Part shown: positions 9,042 to 17,740 of the stretch, piece after piece
Layout of the letters: the number at the start of each line of letters is the position of its first letter
How positions within the stretch are numbered: position 1 is the stretch's first letter
NCBI GenBank assembly: GCA_963702995.1
Contig: OY969783.1
Coordinates: forward strand, 1,488,001-1,552,000
DNA length: 64,000 bases
Reading direction: 5' to 3'
Source: MFD04580-c1 sp963702995
GTDB lineage: Bacteria > Planctomycetota > Phycisphaerae > Tepidisphaerales > Tepidisphaeraceae
Notes under the pieces: generated by a model
What the model was told of the DNA's origin: nothing
What the model saw: only the letters and a program-made list of their open reading frames with translations
The model's database searches: none
Translations under genes and position numbers: made by a program

Positions 9042-10178
9042 GTGGCCAAGCTGTTGACACATCAGATCCGCGTCGAGACCGAGGAAGAGAACGTCACGGT
9101 CACGATCGGCAACGACGGCGGCATCCCCGGCGGGTTTGCCAAGCTGTTCAACCGAGTCATCGACTCCGAAGCCTGGGCGCGCTTATCGGACGCCGGTCGC
9201 GCCGCCTACCTTCCCCTCGTCCGTTTTGCCGACCACAAGAACCAGTTCCGTGTTCAGATCGGCCAAGCCACGCTGATGAAGTATTCCGGCCTCTCGCGCA
9301 GCTCGGTGAAGCGCGCAATCAAGGATCTTCTTTCGAGCAAGCTGGTCGTCCTGATGGAGCAAGGCGGCGTGACGGCCGAGGGGTTGAACAGCTCGAATCT
9401 CTATCAGCTCATGGTCCCCACGGAGGGCCGCAAGCGGTCCCCCTCCCCGTCGGATGCGAACCCCCAGGGGGACCGCCAGCGAACCCCCTCCCGGGTCAGC
9501 GGTGAACCCCCCGCCGGTCCGGAGGCAGACCCGGTGGCGGCCCCGTCCCGAACCCTCCCCCGGGCCGGAGCGGGGGCTGAACGGGGGTCCGCTGGTGGAC
9601 CACAATTAAGAAGCATAAATAAAGAACTCAGCAACAAGAAGGTGGGCAACGGTCATGGGCGCCTAAGCGACCCGGTCATCGACAAGGTACAAGCTGCTGC
9701 TGTTCTCCTTGAGGAAAAAGGCGTCGAGCCGGCCGCCGCTCGACAGCTCGCGGAGACCTATCCCTACGAGCGCGTGGTCGATGTCGTGGCCACGATGGAA
9801 TACCGGCGCGCCCACGGCAAGTGCGACAACCCGGGCGGCTTTCTGCGCGACGCGCTGGTCAAACAGTGGGCAACCCCCAAGGCGGTGATCGAAGCGCGCC
9901 GCCGGGCCGAAGCGAAGCTGAAGCAGCAGGTGGCCGACGACGCGGCGCGGCGCGCCCGGGCCGAGCAGGACGCCCAGGCCGGCGAGGATGACCGCCGCGC
10001 GCAACACCTGATCGACAGCCTCGACGACGACGAGCTGGCGATCCTCGCCGAGTCGGTCCTGGCCAAGTACGAGGGGAACTCGGCGGTCCTGATGGTCCTC
10101 ACCCGCAAGCCGCCGCGCGAATGCCGTCTGATGAAGATGGAGATCGCCGCCATGATGGGCGGCGCGCGGGCGGGGTAG
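9042..10178 (+). CDS. Winged-helix protein, replication-initiator-like
   Basis: 378 residues, GTG start preceded by GGAGG. Residues 25-125 form a winged-helix domain (IDSEAWARLSDAGRAAYLPL then YSGLSRSSVKRAIKDLLSSK), resembling the N-terminal domains of plasmid replication initiators and HTH proteins of mobile elements. A proline/arginine-rich linker (130-200) leads to a helical C-terminus with GGFLRDALVKQW, similar to DnaD-like replisome-loading domains, and a long charged coiled coil. Repeated motifs lie directly upstream. No neighbouring partition or mobilisation genes are seen, so it may be a chromosomal regulator or a relic of an integrated element. Confidence 0.6.
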   Translation: MAKLLTHQIRVETEEENVTVTIGNDGGIPGGFAKLFNRVIDSEAWARLSDAGRAAYLPLVRFADHKNQFRVQIGQATLMKYSGLSRSSVKRAIKDLLSSKLVVLMEQGGVTAEGLNSSNLYQLMVPTEGRKRSPSPSDANPQGDRQRTPSRVSGEPPAGPEADPVAAPSRTLPRAGAGAERGSAGGPQLRSINKELSNKKVGNGHGRLSDPVIDKVQAAAVLLEEKGVEPAAARQLAETYPYERVVDVVATMEYRRAHGKCDNPGGFLRDALVKQWATPKAVIEARRRAEAKLKQQVADDAARRARAEQDAQAGEDDRRAQHLIDSLDDDELAILAESVLAKYEGNSAVLMVLTRKPPRECRLMKMEIAAMMGGARAG

Positions 10179-10200
10179 CGTGCGATCAAGTCCACTTTCC

Positions 10201-10322
10201 CGCACGAGCCGCGCCCGTGAGCAAGCGGGCAGTCGCCGTACTTGGCGACTGATGGGTTCAATGTGCGGTTGACGCCGGCCTGCGGCCGGCCCCGCTTCCT
10301 CACGGGCGCGGCTCGTCGGGCC
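10201..10322. repeat. Family F inverted repeat (CGAGCCGCGCCCGTGAG)
   Basis: A 25-base arm at about 10204-10229 (CGAGCCGCGCCCGTGAGCA) is complementary, with one mismatch, to 10291-10316 (ending CACGGGCGCGGCTCG). A second small stem, CAGTCGCCGTACTTGGCGACTG, lies between them at 10228-10250. The same CGGCTCGTCGG end recurs near 48209-48235 and in degenerate form near 6802. It may act as a terminator for the gene ending at 10178, but it lacks a clear T-run. Confidence 0.6.
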
Positions 10323-10375
10323 CCTCAACCGGGCGCGCTTGCGGCAGCCGGCGGCCGCATCGAGAATCGCCCCTC

Positions 10376-11975
10376 ATGCGACCCCCCTTCGCGCGCGACT
10401 TTAGCCGCTCCACACGCATTCTCTCATCGGCCGCCCTGGCGATTCTGCTTGCCGCATGCCTTTACTTCGGTCGCGCGCCGTGGGACCGGGCGGCCGATCT
10501 CGCCCCGGCTCGGCCGACGTCGCCCGCGCCAAAAGTGGCCGACCTTCCCGACCAGCCCCCCGCCATCGCCGGGAAGAACGCCGACACCCTTTTCCACCGC
10601 GCGCCCGGGCCTTTGGCGGCCGACGCCGTCACTTCGGACTGGCCGCAGTTCCTGGGCATCACGCACAACGGCGCCTCGCCCGAGACGCATCTGCTCGCCG
10701 CGCTGCCCGAAAGAGGCCCGCCGCTCGTATGGGAGATGAAAAAGGGCTCGGGCTACAGTGCGCCATCCGTGGTTAGCGAGCGGGTGGTGCTTCTGCACCG
10801 GGTCGGGAACGAGGAGGTCGTTGATTGCCTCAAGGCCGATACCGGGGAGCGCTTCTGGCGCTTCGCTTACCCCACCGACTACACCGACCGTTACGGCTAC
10901 TGCGATGGCCCGCGCAACGCCCGCCATCGGCGGCGCAGGGAACGGATGGGTAATCACACTGGGCGCCGAAGGGAAGCTCCATTGCCTTCAGCTCTCCACG
11001 GGGCGGCTCCGGTGGAAGCGGGATTTGATCGCCGACTACCGGCTGCGGCAGAACTTTTTCGGCGTCGGCGCCAGCCCGCTGATCGAGGGAGGGCATGTCA
11101 TCGTGAACGTGGCGCATCCCGGCGGCCCGTGCGTCGCCTCGTTCGACCTCGCCACAGGCCGGACCGAGTGGGAAGCGGCCGCCGGCGAAGGCAAGATCGG
11201 CTGGGGGCCGAGCTACGCCTCGCCGATCCCGGCCACGGTTTATGGGAAGCGCCGCGTGTTCGTCTTTGCCGGCGGCGAGACCGGCCCGCATGAGGCGGTG
11301 TCGGGCGGGCTGGTCTGCCTGGACCCGGAGAACGGCCACGTTGACTTCACCTTCCCCTGGCGTGGGACGCGGCGGGAATCGGTGAATGCGTCTTCGCCGC
11401 TGGTGCTGGGCGATCAGGGGCAGTACGTGCTGGTCTCCGAGTGCTATGGGTCGGGCGGTGTGCTACTGGAGGTCCAGAAGGACTTCACGGCCAGGCCGAT
11501 CTGGAAGAACGAGAGCTTTGGCACCCACTTCATGACGGCGATCGCCAAAGACGGCTGCCTGTATGGGGTGGATGGGCATGGGCCGCAGGACGCGTACCTC
11601 GTGTGCGTCGAATTCAGGAGCGGCAAGGACGTGTGGCGTACCCAGCCGGAGTGGGAAGAGGCCGCGCCGGCCCAGGACGGCCGCCCGGCGCGCGTCACCA
11701 CGATGGGAACCTATCGAAGCCAGTTCGTCCCGACCGGCATGCCGGGCAACCCGGCGTTGTGCCTGGGCGAATTTGGGCACCTGCTTTGGGTGGACCTGCA
11801 ACCCGCCGGGTACAAGGAGACGTCGCGCGCGACCCTCTTTCTGGCCGGCGAAACGTGGACCGGGCCGGTTCTCAGCCGTGGGTTGCTCTATGTGAACCAG
11901 AACGAGCGGGGCACGAGCCCGGACGGGAAGCCGGTCGGGCCGCGGCTGCTCTGCTATGACCTGCGCGCCCGGTAA
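10376..11975 (+). CDS. PQQ-binding-like beta-propeller protein, frame broken near 10915
   Basis: Secreted or membrane-anchored BamB-like propeller of about 530 residues. ATG 10376 gives a signal/anchor (ILSSAALAILLAACLYFG) and the first blade (WPQFLGITHNGASPETH). The frame reads FAYPTDYTDRYGYCDGPR and then leaves register. The +1 frame continues with ATPAIGGAGNGWVITLGAEGK and the remaining blades to TAA 11973-11975. The paralogue at 19162-20454 has GPRATPTIDGG here, encoded by a GCGCGC tract that is GCGC in this gene, so loss of two bases at about 10912-10920 explains the break. Likely extracytoplasmic scaffold or dehydrogenase-like protein; no enzyme activity can be assigned. Confidence 0.8.
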
Positions 11976-12015
11976 ACGGGTACGCGCCGCCTTCGCCTTG
12001 GCATACACTTGAGCC

Positions 12016-13339
12016 ATGCTTCGGAAACTGATCGTCCTCGTTTTCTGCCTGCTCTTGGCGCTGGCGGCCATCATCATGTGGGGGCCTCTCCAGGGGTGCA
12101 GCCAGTTTCGTGACATGCGATCCCGGATCGCCGAGCGCATCACGGCCGCGTCACCGACCTCGACCGCGACCACCCAACTGTCGGCGGCGGAGGATTGGCC
12201 CTGCTGGCGCGGCCCTCGGGGCGACGGGATCAGCCATGAGCCGCTGCCCGACCGTCTCCCCGATGGCGGCCCGAAGCAGGTCTGGGTGGCCGACGTCGGC
12301 CTGGGGTACTCCAGCCCGATCGCGGCCGGTGGGCGCGTTTACCTGTTCACCTGGCATGACGGGCGCGAGGCGCTGACGGCCTTCGATGCCGCGAGCGGCC
12401 ACATCCTCTGGAACGACGAGCAAGGCGGCGGCTGGGACCGCTCTTACCCCGGCGCGAGCGACGCCCGCCATCGACGGGAACCTTATCTACACCTACGGCG
12501 GCACGGGCGACCTCATCGCCCGCGACCTTGCGTCGGGGAAGCCGGTCTGGACGGTCAATGTCCTGAAGGAGACGGGGTCGGAGAACCTCGGGTACGGTGT
12601 CGCTTCGAGCCCGTTGGTTGACGATGGGAAGGTTTACGTCCAGAGCGGCATCGGCGGCCCGATCTGCGCGGCGCTCGATAAGGCCTCGGGGAAGGTCATC
12701 TGGCGTTCGGAAGCGACCGGCACCGGCGGATATGCCCACCCCGTCCGGATCGACGTGTCGGGCACGCCACAGCTCGTCATCTTCGGCGGCGACACCGTCT
12801 ACGGCATGGACCCCGGCACCGGCAAGACGCTCTGGACCAACCCGTGGCCGACAAGCTACTCGGTGAATTCCAGCACGCCGGTCTATCACAACGGAAACCT
12901 GTTCGTCGTCAGCGCCTATGGGCAGGGTTGCCAGATGCTTCAGCTCACCCCCACCAGCGCCACGCGGCTCTGGTCGCGGCGCGAGATCCAGTGCAAGTTC
13001 CAGCAGACGATCTATGACAACGGCGTGCTCTATGCCAACAGCTCGGGCGTGCTCAAGTGCATGAGCTGGCCGGATGGCAACCTGAAGTGGAAAGCCGACC
13101 GGGACACCGTCCCGATGGGCGAGCACGGATCGATCGTTCGCAGCGGTGACAAGCTCCTGGCGCTGACCGACAGCGGAACGCTCCTGCTGCTCCGCGCGAC
13201 CCCGGAGAAGTGCGAGCCGCTCGGCAAGGCCGAGCTGTACGATGATCGGGAGATCTGGTCCACCCCCCTGCTCTACGGCGGCCGCGTCTTTGTGAAGGGG
13301 AAGAAAGAGCTGATGTGCCTTGATTTGAACGTCCACTGA
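12016..13339 (+). CDS. PQQ-binding-like beta-propeller protein, frame broken near 12460
   Basis: Begins at ATG 12016 with a membrane segment (LIVLVFCLLLALAAIIMWG) and a first blade with DWPCWRGPRGDGISHEPL. The frame runs to RSYPGAS and then loses register; the +1 frame resumes with ATPAIDGNLIYTYGGTGDL and continues through the typical blades (LASGKPVWTVN, TPVYHNGNLFVVSAYG, CLDLNVH) to 13339. Loss of a GC pair from an AGCGCGACG context at about 12455-12465 would restore YPGASATPAIDG. This is the same conserved site that is broken in the gene immediately upstream. Probably anchored outside the cytoplasm. Confidence 0.8.
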
Positions 13340-13364
13340 GGTGGGCCGAGTGTAGGTGTAGGGT

Positions 13365-13521
13365 CCGTACGGGAGGCGTCGATCGACGTGCCGCGGTACG
13401 GCGTAGCCACGGCCTCCCGTGCGGACCTTCCCGATGCGCGTCAACGAACGGTCCGCACGGGAGCGAGGACGTTCACGTCGCCTTTTGCGTCAAGCGGCCG
13501 CTCCCGTGCGGACCCTACGCA
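13365..13521. repeat. Family D inverted repeats (GTCCGCACGGGAG)
   Basis: Two successive stem-forming units: TAGGGTCCGTACGGGAGG ... CCTCCCGTGCGGACC (about 13369-13430) and CGGTCCGCACGGGAGCG ... CGCTCCCGTGCGGACCCTAC (about 13448-13518). The outer arms TAGGGTCCG and CGGACCCTA pair as well. A related block with GGTAGGGACCGC and GCGGTCC lies at 57470-57580. They may serve as terminators for the convergent genes on either side, but look like a dispersed family. Confidence 0.6.
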
Positions 13522-13703
13522 GGGCCGACGATGACGCGCCGCCGCAGGCCGTACTGGGCCGCAAGCAGCACCCCGACCCCCATCACGATCTCTTCGCTCA
13601 CGCCGAAATGGTTTGCGAGGCTCGCGGACCTGGCCATCAGAACCAGCCCCACCATCGCGACCGCGGCCTGGGCCCACACGTTGTAGAAGCGATAGCGTCT
13701 CAT
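13515..13703 (-). CDS. Small hypothetical membrane protein
   Basis: 62 residues from ATG 13703 (MRRYRFYNVWAQAAVAMVGL). Two hydrophobic segments (VWAQAAVAMVGLVLMA and IVMGVGVLLAAQYGL) suggest a small two-helix membrane protein. The start overlaps the stop of the DUF4058 remnant in an ATGA, indicating former co-transcription with it. The family is not recognised. An ATG at 13739 is possible but lies inside the upstream frame. Confidence 0.5.
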   Translation of the reverse strand: MRRYRFYNVWAQAAVAMVGLVLMARSASLANHFGVSEEIVMGVGVLLAAQYGLRRRVIVGPA

Positions 13704-13897
13704 CCGGCGAAACCCTTTCGAAGAACGTTGCCGGGCCATTCGGCATTGGGCGCGGTCAAGGGCGGGTTCGGCGGGGATCGATAGTCGACCTCAAGATCGT
13801 ACGCCCCGCGGTCGTAGGCGGCCGCGAAGACCTCCTGAAGATCGAGCGTCGCGTCGGGGTCGTCGCCTCGAAGTGGGTACTGCGGCCGCGGTACCAT
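13700..13897 (-). pseudogene. DUF4058 C-terminal fragment
   Basis: Reading leftwards from about 13897 the frame gives PQYPLRGDDPDATLDLQEVF then AAAYDRGAYDLEVDYRSPPNPPL, matching the end of DUF4058 proteins; the complete member at 57599-58402 ends with a comparable LDYTKPPTPPLEGDDAAW stretch. The 29 residues before it, to an ATG at 13984, do not look like DUF4058. The middle of what may be the same protein lies on the opposite strand immediately to the right, suggesting an inversion within one gene. Confidence 0.6.
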
Positions 13898-14140
13898 GTC
13901 CGGGTAGAAGAACGGGTCTGTCTCTCGGATGAGACCGACCCCGGCCGCGAGGTCATCATTCCGGACCTGCGCGTTGCGGCGCATCCCGGCCCGACGTCGA
14001 GCCCGACGCGGTCAACATCGCACGGTTCTATGGCCGGTGTGGCGGAGCCGGTGGAGATCACGACGCTTCTGGACGTGGAAATCCACGAGGCGCGCCTGGA
14101 GGTGATCGATCACGCCGACCGCCGGGTCATCTCGCGGCTC
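13877..14140 (+). pseudogene. DUF4058 internal fragment, opposite strand
   Basis: The plus frame through 13877-14140 reads VLRPRYHVRVEERVCLSDET then DPGREVIIPDLRVAAHPG, and later AEPVEITTLLDVEIHEARLE followed by VIDHADRRVI. This is the N-proximal half of DUF4058, which normally continues into TVIE.LSPTNK; here it breaks off. There is no N-terminal MDPYLE-type start upstream. Head-to-head placement with the C-terminal fragment at a GC-rich palindromic junction (GCGGCCGCGGTACC) indicates rearrangement. Confidence 0.55.
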
Positions 14141-14195
14141 GCGGGAGGCATTTTCTTCGAAGCCAAAAGCGATTCCGCCCCGCTAAAATCGGGGT

Positions 14196-14540
14196 ATGGC
14201 CGAAAGAAACCTATCTGGCTCGACAGGCGACGCGGGGACTGGCTCCGCTCCGGCGGCCGCGCCTGCCGCTGAGCCAAAGTTATTCTCTCCCCCATTTCAT
14301 TCCGGCGTGCTTGGTGACTCGAGCCTCCCGCCCGTCGAGATTTCGCGGCTCAAGCGGCGGGCACTCCTCTACTCGGCCGTCGGGTATGCCGTCTTCGAAC
14401 CGATCTTCGTCTGGCTGAAGGCGAAAGGATTGCTGCCCGACCTGCCCTGGTGGCAAGCGCTGACCATGCCCACTTGCGGGGTTGTGTTTTGGCTCTTCAT
14501 CTGGCTTGAGGGCCGATCGAGTCGGGCTCAACGGAACTGA
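14196..14540 (+). CDS. Small hypothetical membrane protein
   Basis: 114 residues (MAERNLSGSTGDAGTGSAPA). The N-terminal third is a disordered Ala/Pro/Ser stretch. The rest carries two hydrophobic helices: ALLYSAVGYAVFEPIFVWL near residues 55-73 and LTMPTCGVVFWLFIWL near 89-104. The family is unknown. It stands alone, and the convergent gene downstream has its own terminator. Confidence 0.6.
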   Translation: MAERNLSGSTGDAGTGSAPAAAPAAEPKLFSPPFHSGVLGDSSLPPVEISRLKRRALLYSAVGYAVFEPIFVWLKAKGLLPDLPWWQALTMPTCGVVFWLFIWLEGRSSRAQRN

Positions 14541-14612
14541 CTCGTCCGGCCTTCTGATGGGACGGTTGTTCGTCCCATGGGGGGACAGCAGCCGGCACGC
14601 GCCAATGAAAAA

Positions 14613-14641
14613 CAGCGAGCGGACGCATGGCCCGCTCGCTG
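14613..14641 (-). terminator. Rho-independent terminator of the gene at 14676
   Basis: Ten-base perfect stem CAGCGAGCGG (14613-14622) / CCGCTCGCTG (14632-14641) with a 9-base loop. On the minus strand the stem is followed by a T-run (the plus strand reads AAAAAC just left of it). It lies 35 bases beyond the stop of the minus-strand gene 14676-15533. Confidence 0.8.
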
Positions 14642-14675
14642 CTTCGAATCGTGATATCACGGCGTGCCTTGCGGC

Positions 14676-15533
14676 TCAGACGGCCGGCTCTTCCACGCGC
14701 CATTCCTCGGCGGCCATGGCGCACAGGCCCTCGGCGGCCGCGATTTGCGGGGGGGCCGAGTCGTACGGCAGGATGATTCGCAACGCTTTGCGGTTCCAGC
14801 CGAGCATGTGCTTGTAGAAGGCCGGCGGGTCGGGGGTGTTGTTGGAGTCGAGAGATTCGATGCTCAGCGTCAGCCGCTGGCCGATGTGATAGGCGGTCGG
14901 CGGTGCCGGCTCTTCCTCGTCGGCGGCGGGGATCGTATCGACCGGGCCTTCGATCACGCCGGCCTTGGTCGCCTTTTCCAGCGCGTCGGCGGTATAGATC
15001 GAGATCTTTCCGTCGCGGAGGTCTTCCAGTGCGAAGACCTGCTTCCGGTACTTGCCGTCGGCGATGTAGAACTGGATCGACTGCTGACCCGACGTCTGCG
15101 CCGCGTGCGGCGCCAGCGTCGCCAGCGCGCCGACCAGCCGCTTCCAGAGCTTGGCGTGGCGCGGGTCCGGCTCGGCCTCGGTGGCGGTGACGTGCTTTTC
15201 GAGGTTCAGCCGATCCTTAGCGCCCAGCTTGGCGATGAAGACTTCGAACTCCATCCGCTTGTCGAGCCGCTTGGCGAGCGATTGCACCGTCATCTTCTCG
15301 GATGACTTTTCAGCTTTGGCGGCCGGCGCCGCGGGGCGAGCGGCGGCCGCCGGAGCGGGCTTCGCAACGGCGGGCGCGCCAGGCTTCTCCGCCTTGGCGG
15401 CCGGCTTGGGGTTCACCTTCGCCTCGGTTGCGGCGGCCGACGCGCGAGGGGCCTTGGCGGAGGCTGTTGCAGCGGGCTCGGTCGCCTTGGTGGCCTTCGG
15501 CGCTTTGGCCGAGCCGGCCGTGGTCTTTTTCAT
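14676..15533 (-). CDS. Hypothetical protein with Ala/Lys/Pro-rich N-terminal tail
   Basis: 285 residues from ATG 15533 (MKKTTAGSAKAPKATKATEP). Residues 1-80 are low-complexity, Lys/Ala/Pro-rich and histone-H1-like, suggesting nucleic acid or polyanion binding (inference). The folded remainder (from TVQSLAKRLDKRMEFEVFI) is soluble, with no signal peptide or membrane helix and no recognised catalytic motif. The frame extends upstream to 15680, but the arginine-rich extension lacks a ribosome site. Ends before a strong terminator. Confidence 0.7.
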   Translation of the reverse strand: MKKTTAGSAKAPKATKATEPAATASAKAPRASAAATEAKVNPKPAAKAEKPGAPAVAKPAPAAAARPAAPAAKAEKSSEKMTVQSLAKRLDKRMEFEVFIAKLGAKDRLNLEKHVTATEAEPDPRHAKLWKRLVGALATLAPHAAQTSGQQSIQFYIADGKYRKQVFALEDLRDGKISIYTADALEKATKAGVIEGPVDTIPAADEEEPAPPTAYHIGQRLTLSIESLDSNNTPDPPAFYKHMLGWNRKALRIILPYDSAPPQIAAAEGLCAMAAEEWRVEEPAV

Positions 15534-15728
15534 AGATCGATGTCCGTTCCGTTGGGGCCGCCCGCCCGGCTTGCCGGGCTCTGGGGTTGTCCGTCCACCG
15601 AAAATCCGACGCATCAGCCGATGAGGACTGACCCGGGCATTCTGGCGATTGTACCCAGAAATCACGCTCTTGGGAAACACGCCCCCCGCAAAACGCCCCG
15701 ATCCCCCAGAATCAGGCCCGCCGCGCGC

Positions 15729-17000
15729 CTACTTTTCGCTGATGCACCAGAGGTGGCCGGCCGTTCGGATGAACAGGTCACGGCCGGACGGGGCCGGCGT
15801 GGAGTTGGTCGCCTCCCCCAGGTCGTTCAGGGCGAGCGGATGGTAGCCGGACGGGTCTGCCGCGAAAACATAAGTCTCGCCGCGCTGGCTCGTCGCGTAC
15901 AGCTTGTCGCCGACCCGGATCAACGAGCCCCAGAAGTGCTCGTTGGCGATGCGCTGCCGCCAAAGCTCCTTGCCGGTTTCGGCATCGGTGCAGGTGATGA
16001 CGCCGGGCTCGTTCGCCATGAACAGGCGCCCGCCCGTGAGGATGCCGCTCCCGATCCGTTGGGGGTTCTTCTCGGCCACGCGCCAGAGCCGATTGGCTTC
16101 GGTGATATCGCCCGATAAGGCGCCTGTCGTCTTGAAGCCGATCGCCGCCCCGCCGTACCCCGCCAGTGCGACGCAGACCCCATCGCCGAGGAGCGGGTCG
16201 GCATAGGCAAGGTCGCCGGTGCCGCCGCACGTCCAGAGAATCCGGCCGGTCGCGGGGTCGTAGCTGTTCACGTGGTGCGGCTGGGCCACCAGGATCTGCG
16301 GCACGCCGCCGAGCACCGCGGGGACCGGCGTGGCCCACGAGCCCACCCAGTTGTGCGTTTCGGCGCTCTTGTCGTCCGCGCCGCCCGGTTCGTCAGTCTG
16401 CCAGAGCGTCTTGCCGGTCGTCTTATCGAGCGCGATCACAAACGATCGCGCCCCCGGGCCGCAGTTGAGAACGACGGCGTCGCCGACGAAGACGGGGGAC
16501 GCGGCGTGCCCCCAAATCTGGCGGAATGCCCCGAGGTTTCGCGACCAGAGCTCCGCCCCCTCGAAATCGTAGCAGTGAACGCCTGCCGACCCGTGCCAGA
16601 CGACGACGCGCTGGCCGTCGGCCGCGGGGGAGGTGGCGCAGTAGGGGTTGGTGGCGTGGCTCGGCTCGGCCTGCTCAAAGGTGACGGTCTTGGACCAAAG
16701 GCGGCGGCCGTCGGCTCGATTGAAGCAGTAGAGGCTTCTGCCGACGCCGCGCGGGTCTTCGGCGCAGGTCGAGAAGACGCGCCCGTTGGAGACGATCGGG
16801 CTGCTGTTCCCCGGCCGCGGCAGTGGCGCCTTCCATTTGACGTTCTTGTCCGCGCTCCAGGTCGTTGGAATGCCGGCATCGGCCGATACGCCGTCGCGGT
16901 TCTCGCCGCGGAACAGCGGCCAGTCCGACCCGGGCACCGCGGCCGGCGCGGCGGCGAGCACGACGATCGAAAACAGCCGCGGCCAAAGGTTGCCGTGCAT
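15729..17000 (-). CDS. Secreted PQQ-binding-like beta-propeller (BamB-like) protein
   Basis: 423 residues from ATG 17000 (MHGNLWPRLFSIVVLAAAPA), preceded by GGAGGAA. A signal peptide is cleaved around AVPGSDW. The propeller starts at DWPLFRGENRDGVSADAG and blades repeat a GKxLW/GRxLW motif (DKTTGKTLWQTD, DPATGRILWTCGG, DAETGKELWRQ). Members are abundant in planctomycetes and generally extracytoplasmic; their ligand is unproven. Intact, unlike the paralogues at 10376 and 12016. The frame extends to 17405 without a credible start. Confidence 0.9.
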   Translation of the reverse strand: MHGNLWPRLFSIVVLAAAPAAVPGSDWPLFRGENRDGVSADAGIPTTWSADKNVKWKAPLPRPGNSSPIVSNGRVFSTCAEDPRGVGRSLYCFNRADGRRLWSKTVTFEQAEPSHATNPYCATSPAADGQRVVVWHGSAGVHCYDFEGAELWSRNLGAFRQIWGHAASPVFVGDAVVLNCGPGARSFVIALDKTTGKTLWQTDEPGGADDKSAETHNWVGSWATPVPAVLGGVPQILVAQPHHVNSYDPATGRILWTCGGTGDLAYADPLLGDGVCVALAGYGGAAIGFKTTGALSGDITEANRLWRVAEKNPQRIGSGILTGGRLFMANEPGVITCTDAETGKELWRQRIANEHFWGSLIRVGDKLYATSQRGETYVFAADPSGYHPLALNDLGEATNSTPAPSGRDLFIRTAGHLWCISEK

Positions 17001-17166
17001 CGGTTCCTCCAGAAAGTGCCAGTCCCGGGGCGCAACCGCGTCGCGCCGGGCCGAAGTTGAGGATCCAGGGCGGATCAGGTTACTCTCACCTCTCCATCGA
17101 ACGATTGACCAGGCTGCGCCCGGACGCTCATCGAGCCTTCGCCGCCTGCCCCGGAGGAACCCGCGC

Positions 17167-17466
17167 ATGACTCGATTCAACCGATCCGCCCGAACGCCCC
17201 TCGCTGTCGCCGGCCTCTTGTCCTGCGCCATCCTTGCCGGCTGCGGCTCCGGCCACATGACAACGGGGGCCCGCGACGATTCGCTCATTCGCAGCGATGA
17301 TTTGGTCATGCAAGGCCGCAAGACGCGCGAAGAGGGGCTTGCCCGGGACGATTCCGCCCTGATCGCCCGCGGCGACGCCATGATCGCCGACGGCAAGCGG
17401 CTCAAGGAAGAAACGCTGAAGCGGATGGCCGCTGAACAAGACGCGCGTCCGCTGGACGACCACTAG
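17167..17466 (+). CDS. Small hypothetical lipoprotein
   Basis: 99 residues from ATG 17167 with GGAGG upstream. The signal peptide ends in a lipobox LSCAILAGC, so the mature protein starts at Cys 26. The mature part is short, charged and helical (SDDLVMQGRKTREEGLARDD, IARGDAMIADGKRLKEE), resembling small coiled-coil lipoproteins of planctomycetes. No function can be assigned. It is divergent from the propeller gene at 15729-17000 and shares the 17001-17166 promoter region. Confidence 0.75.
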   Translation: MTRFNRSARTPLAVAGLLSCAILAGCGSGHMTTGARDDSLIRSDDLVMQGRKTREEGLARDDSALIARGDAMIADGKRLKEETLKRMAAEQDARPLDDH

Positions 17467-17630
17467 TGGGCCGCTCCATCTAAATCAGCGGGTAGCTCGC
17501 GAATCAAAGTGCCGCCGGTGCCCTCACCGGCGGGCGCTTTTCGTCGTCGGCAACACCGCCGGTGAGGGCACCGGCGGCACGTCGAAGCATACCGCCGCGC
17601 ACCCGCAATATTGCCTGGAACAATCCACTC
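17466..17630. repeat. Family B dispersed repeat, copy 1
   Basis: A long inverted repeat, GTGCCGCCGGTGCCCTCACC ... GGTGAGGGCACCGGCGGCAC (17509-17580), is embedded in conserved flanks: GTGGGCCGCTCCATCTAAAT / AGCGGGTAGCTCGCGAA before and CACCCGCAATATTGCCTGGAAC-like sequence after. The same flanks and core occur at 51992-52118 (inverted), and the core plus right flank at 32392-32530. No coding potential. It lies between convergent genes, where it could act as a bidirectional terminator. Confidence 0.8.
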
Positions 17631-17740
17631 GACCGCGCCGCGGCAACACCATCGGAAAACCCGAAGCACGCCGTTGCGACGATTCAAGCCGCCGGGCCGT
17701 GTTTCGGGTTTTGTCTTACGACAACTTTCCTTCCGACCGC

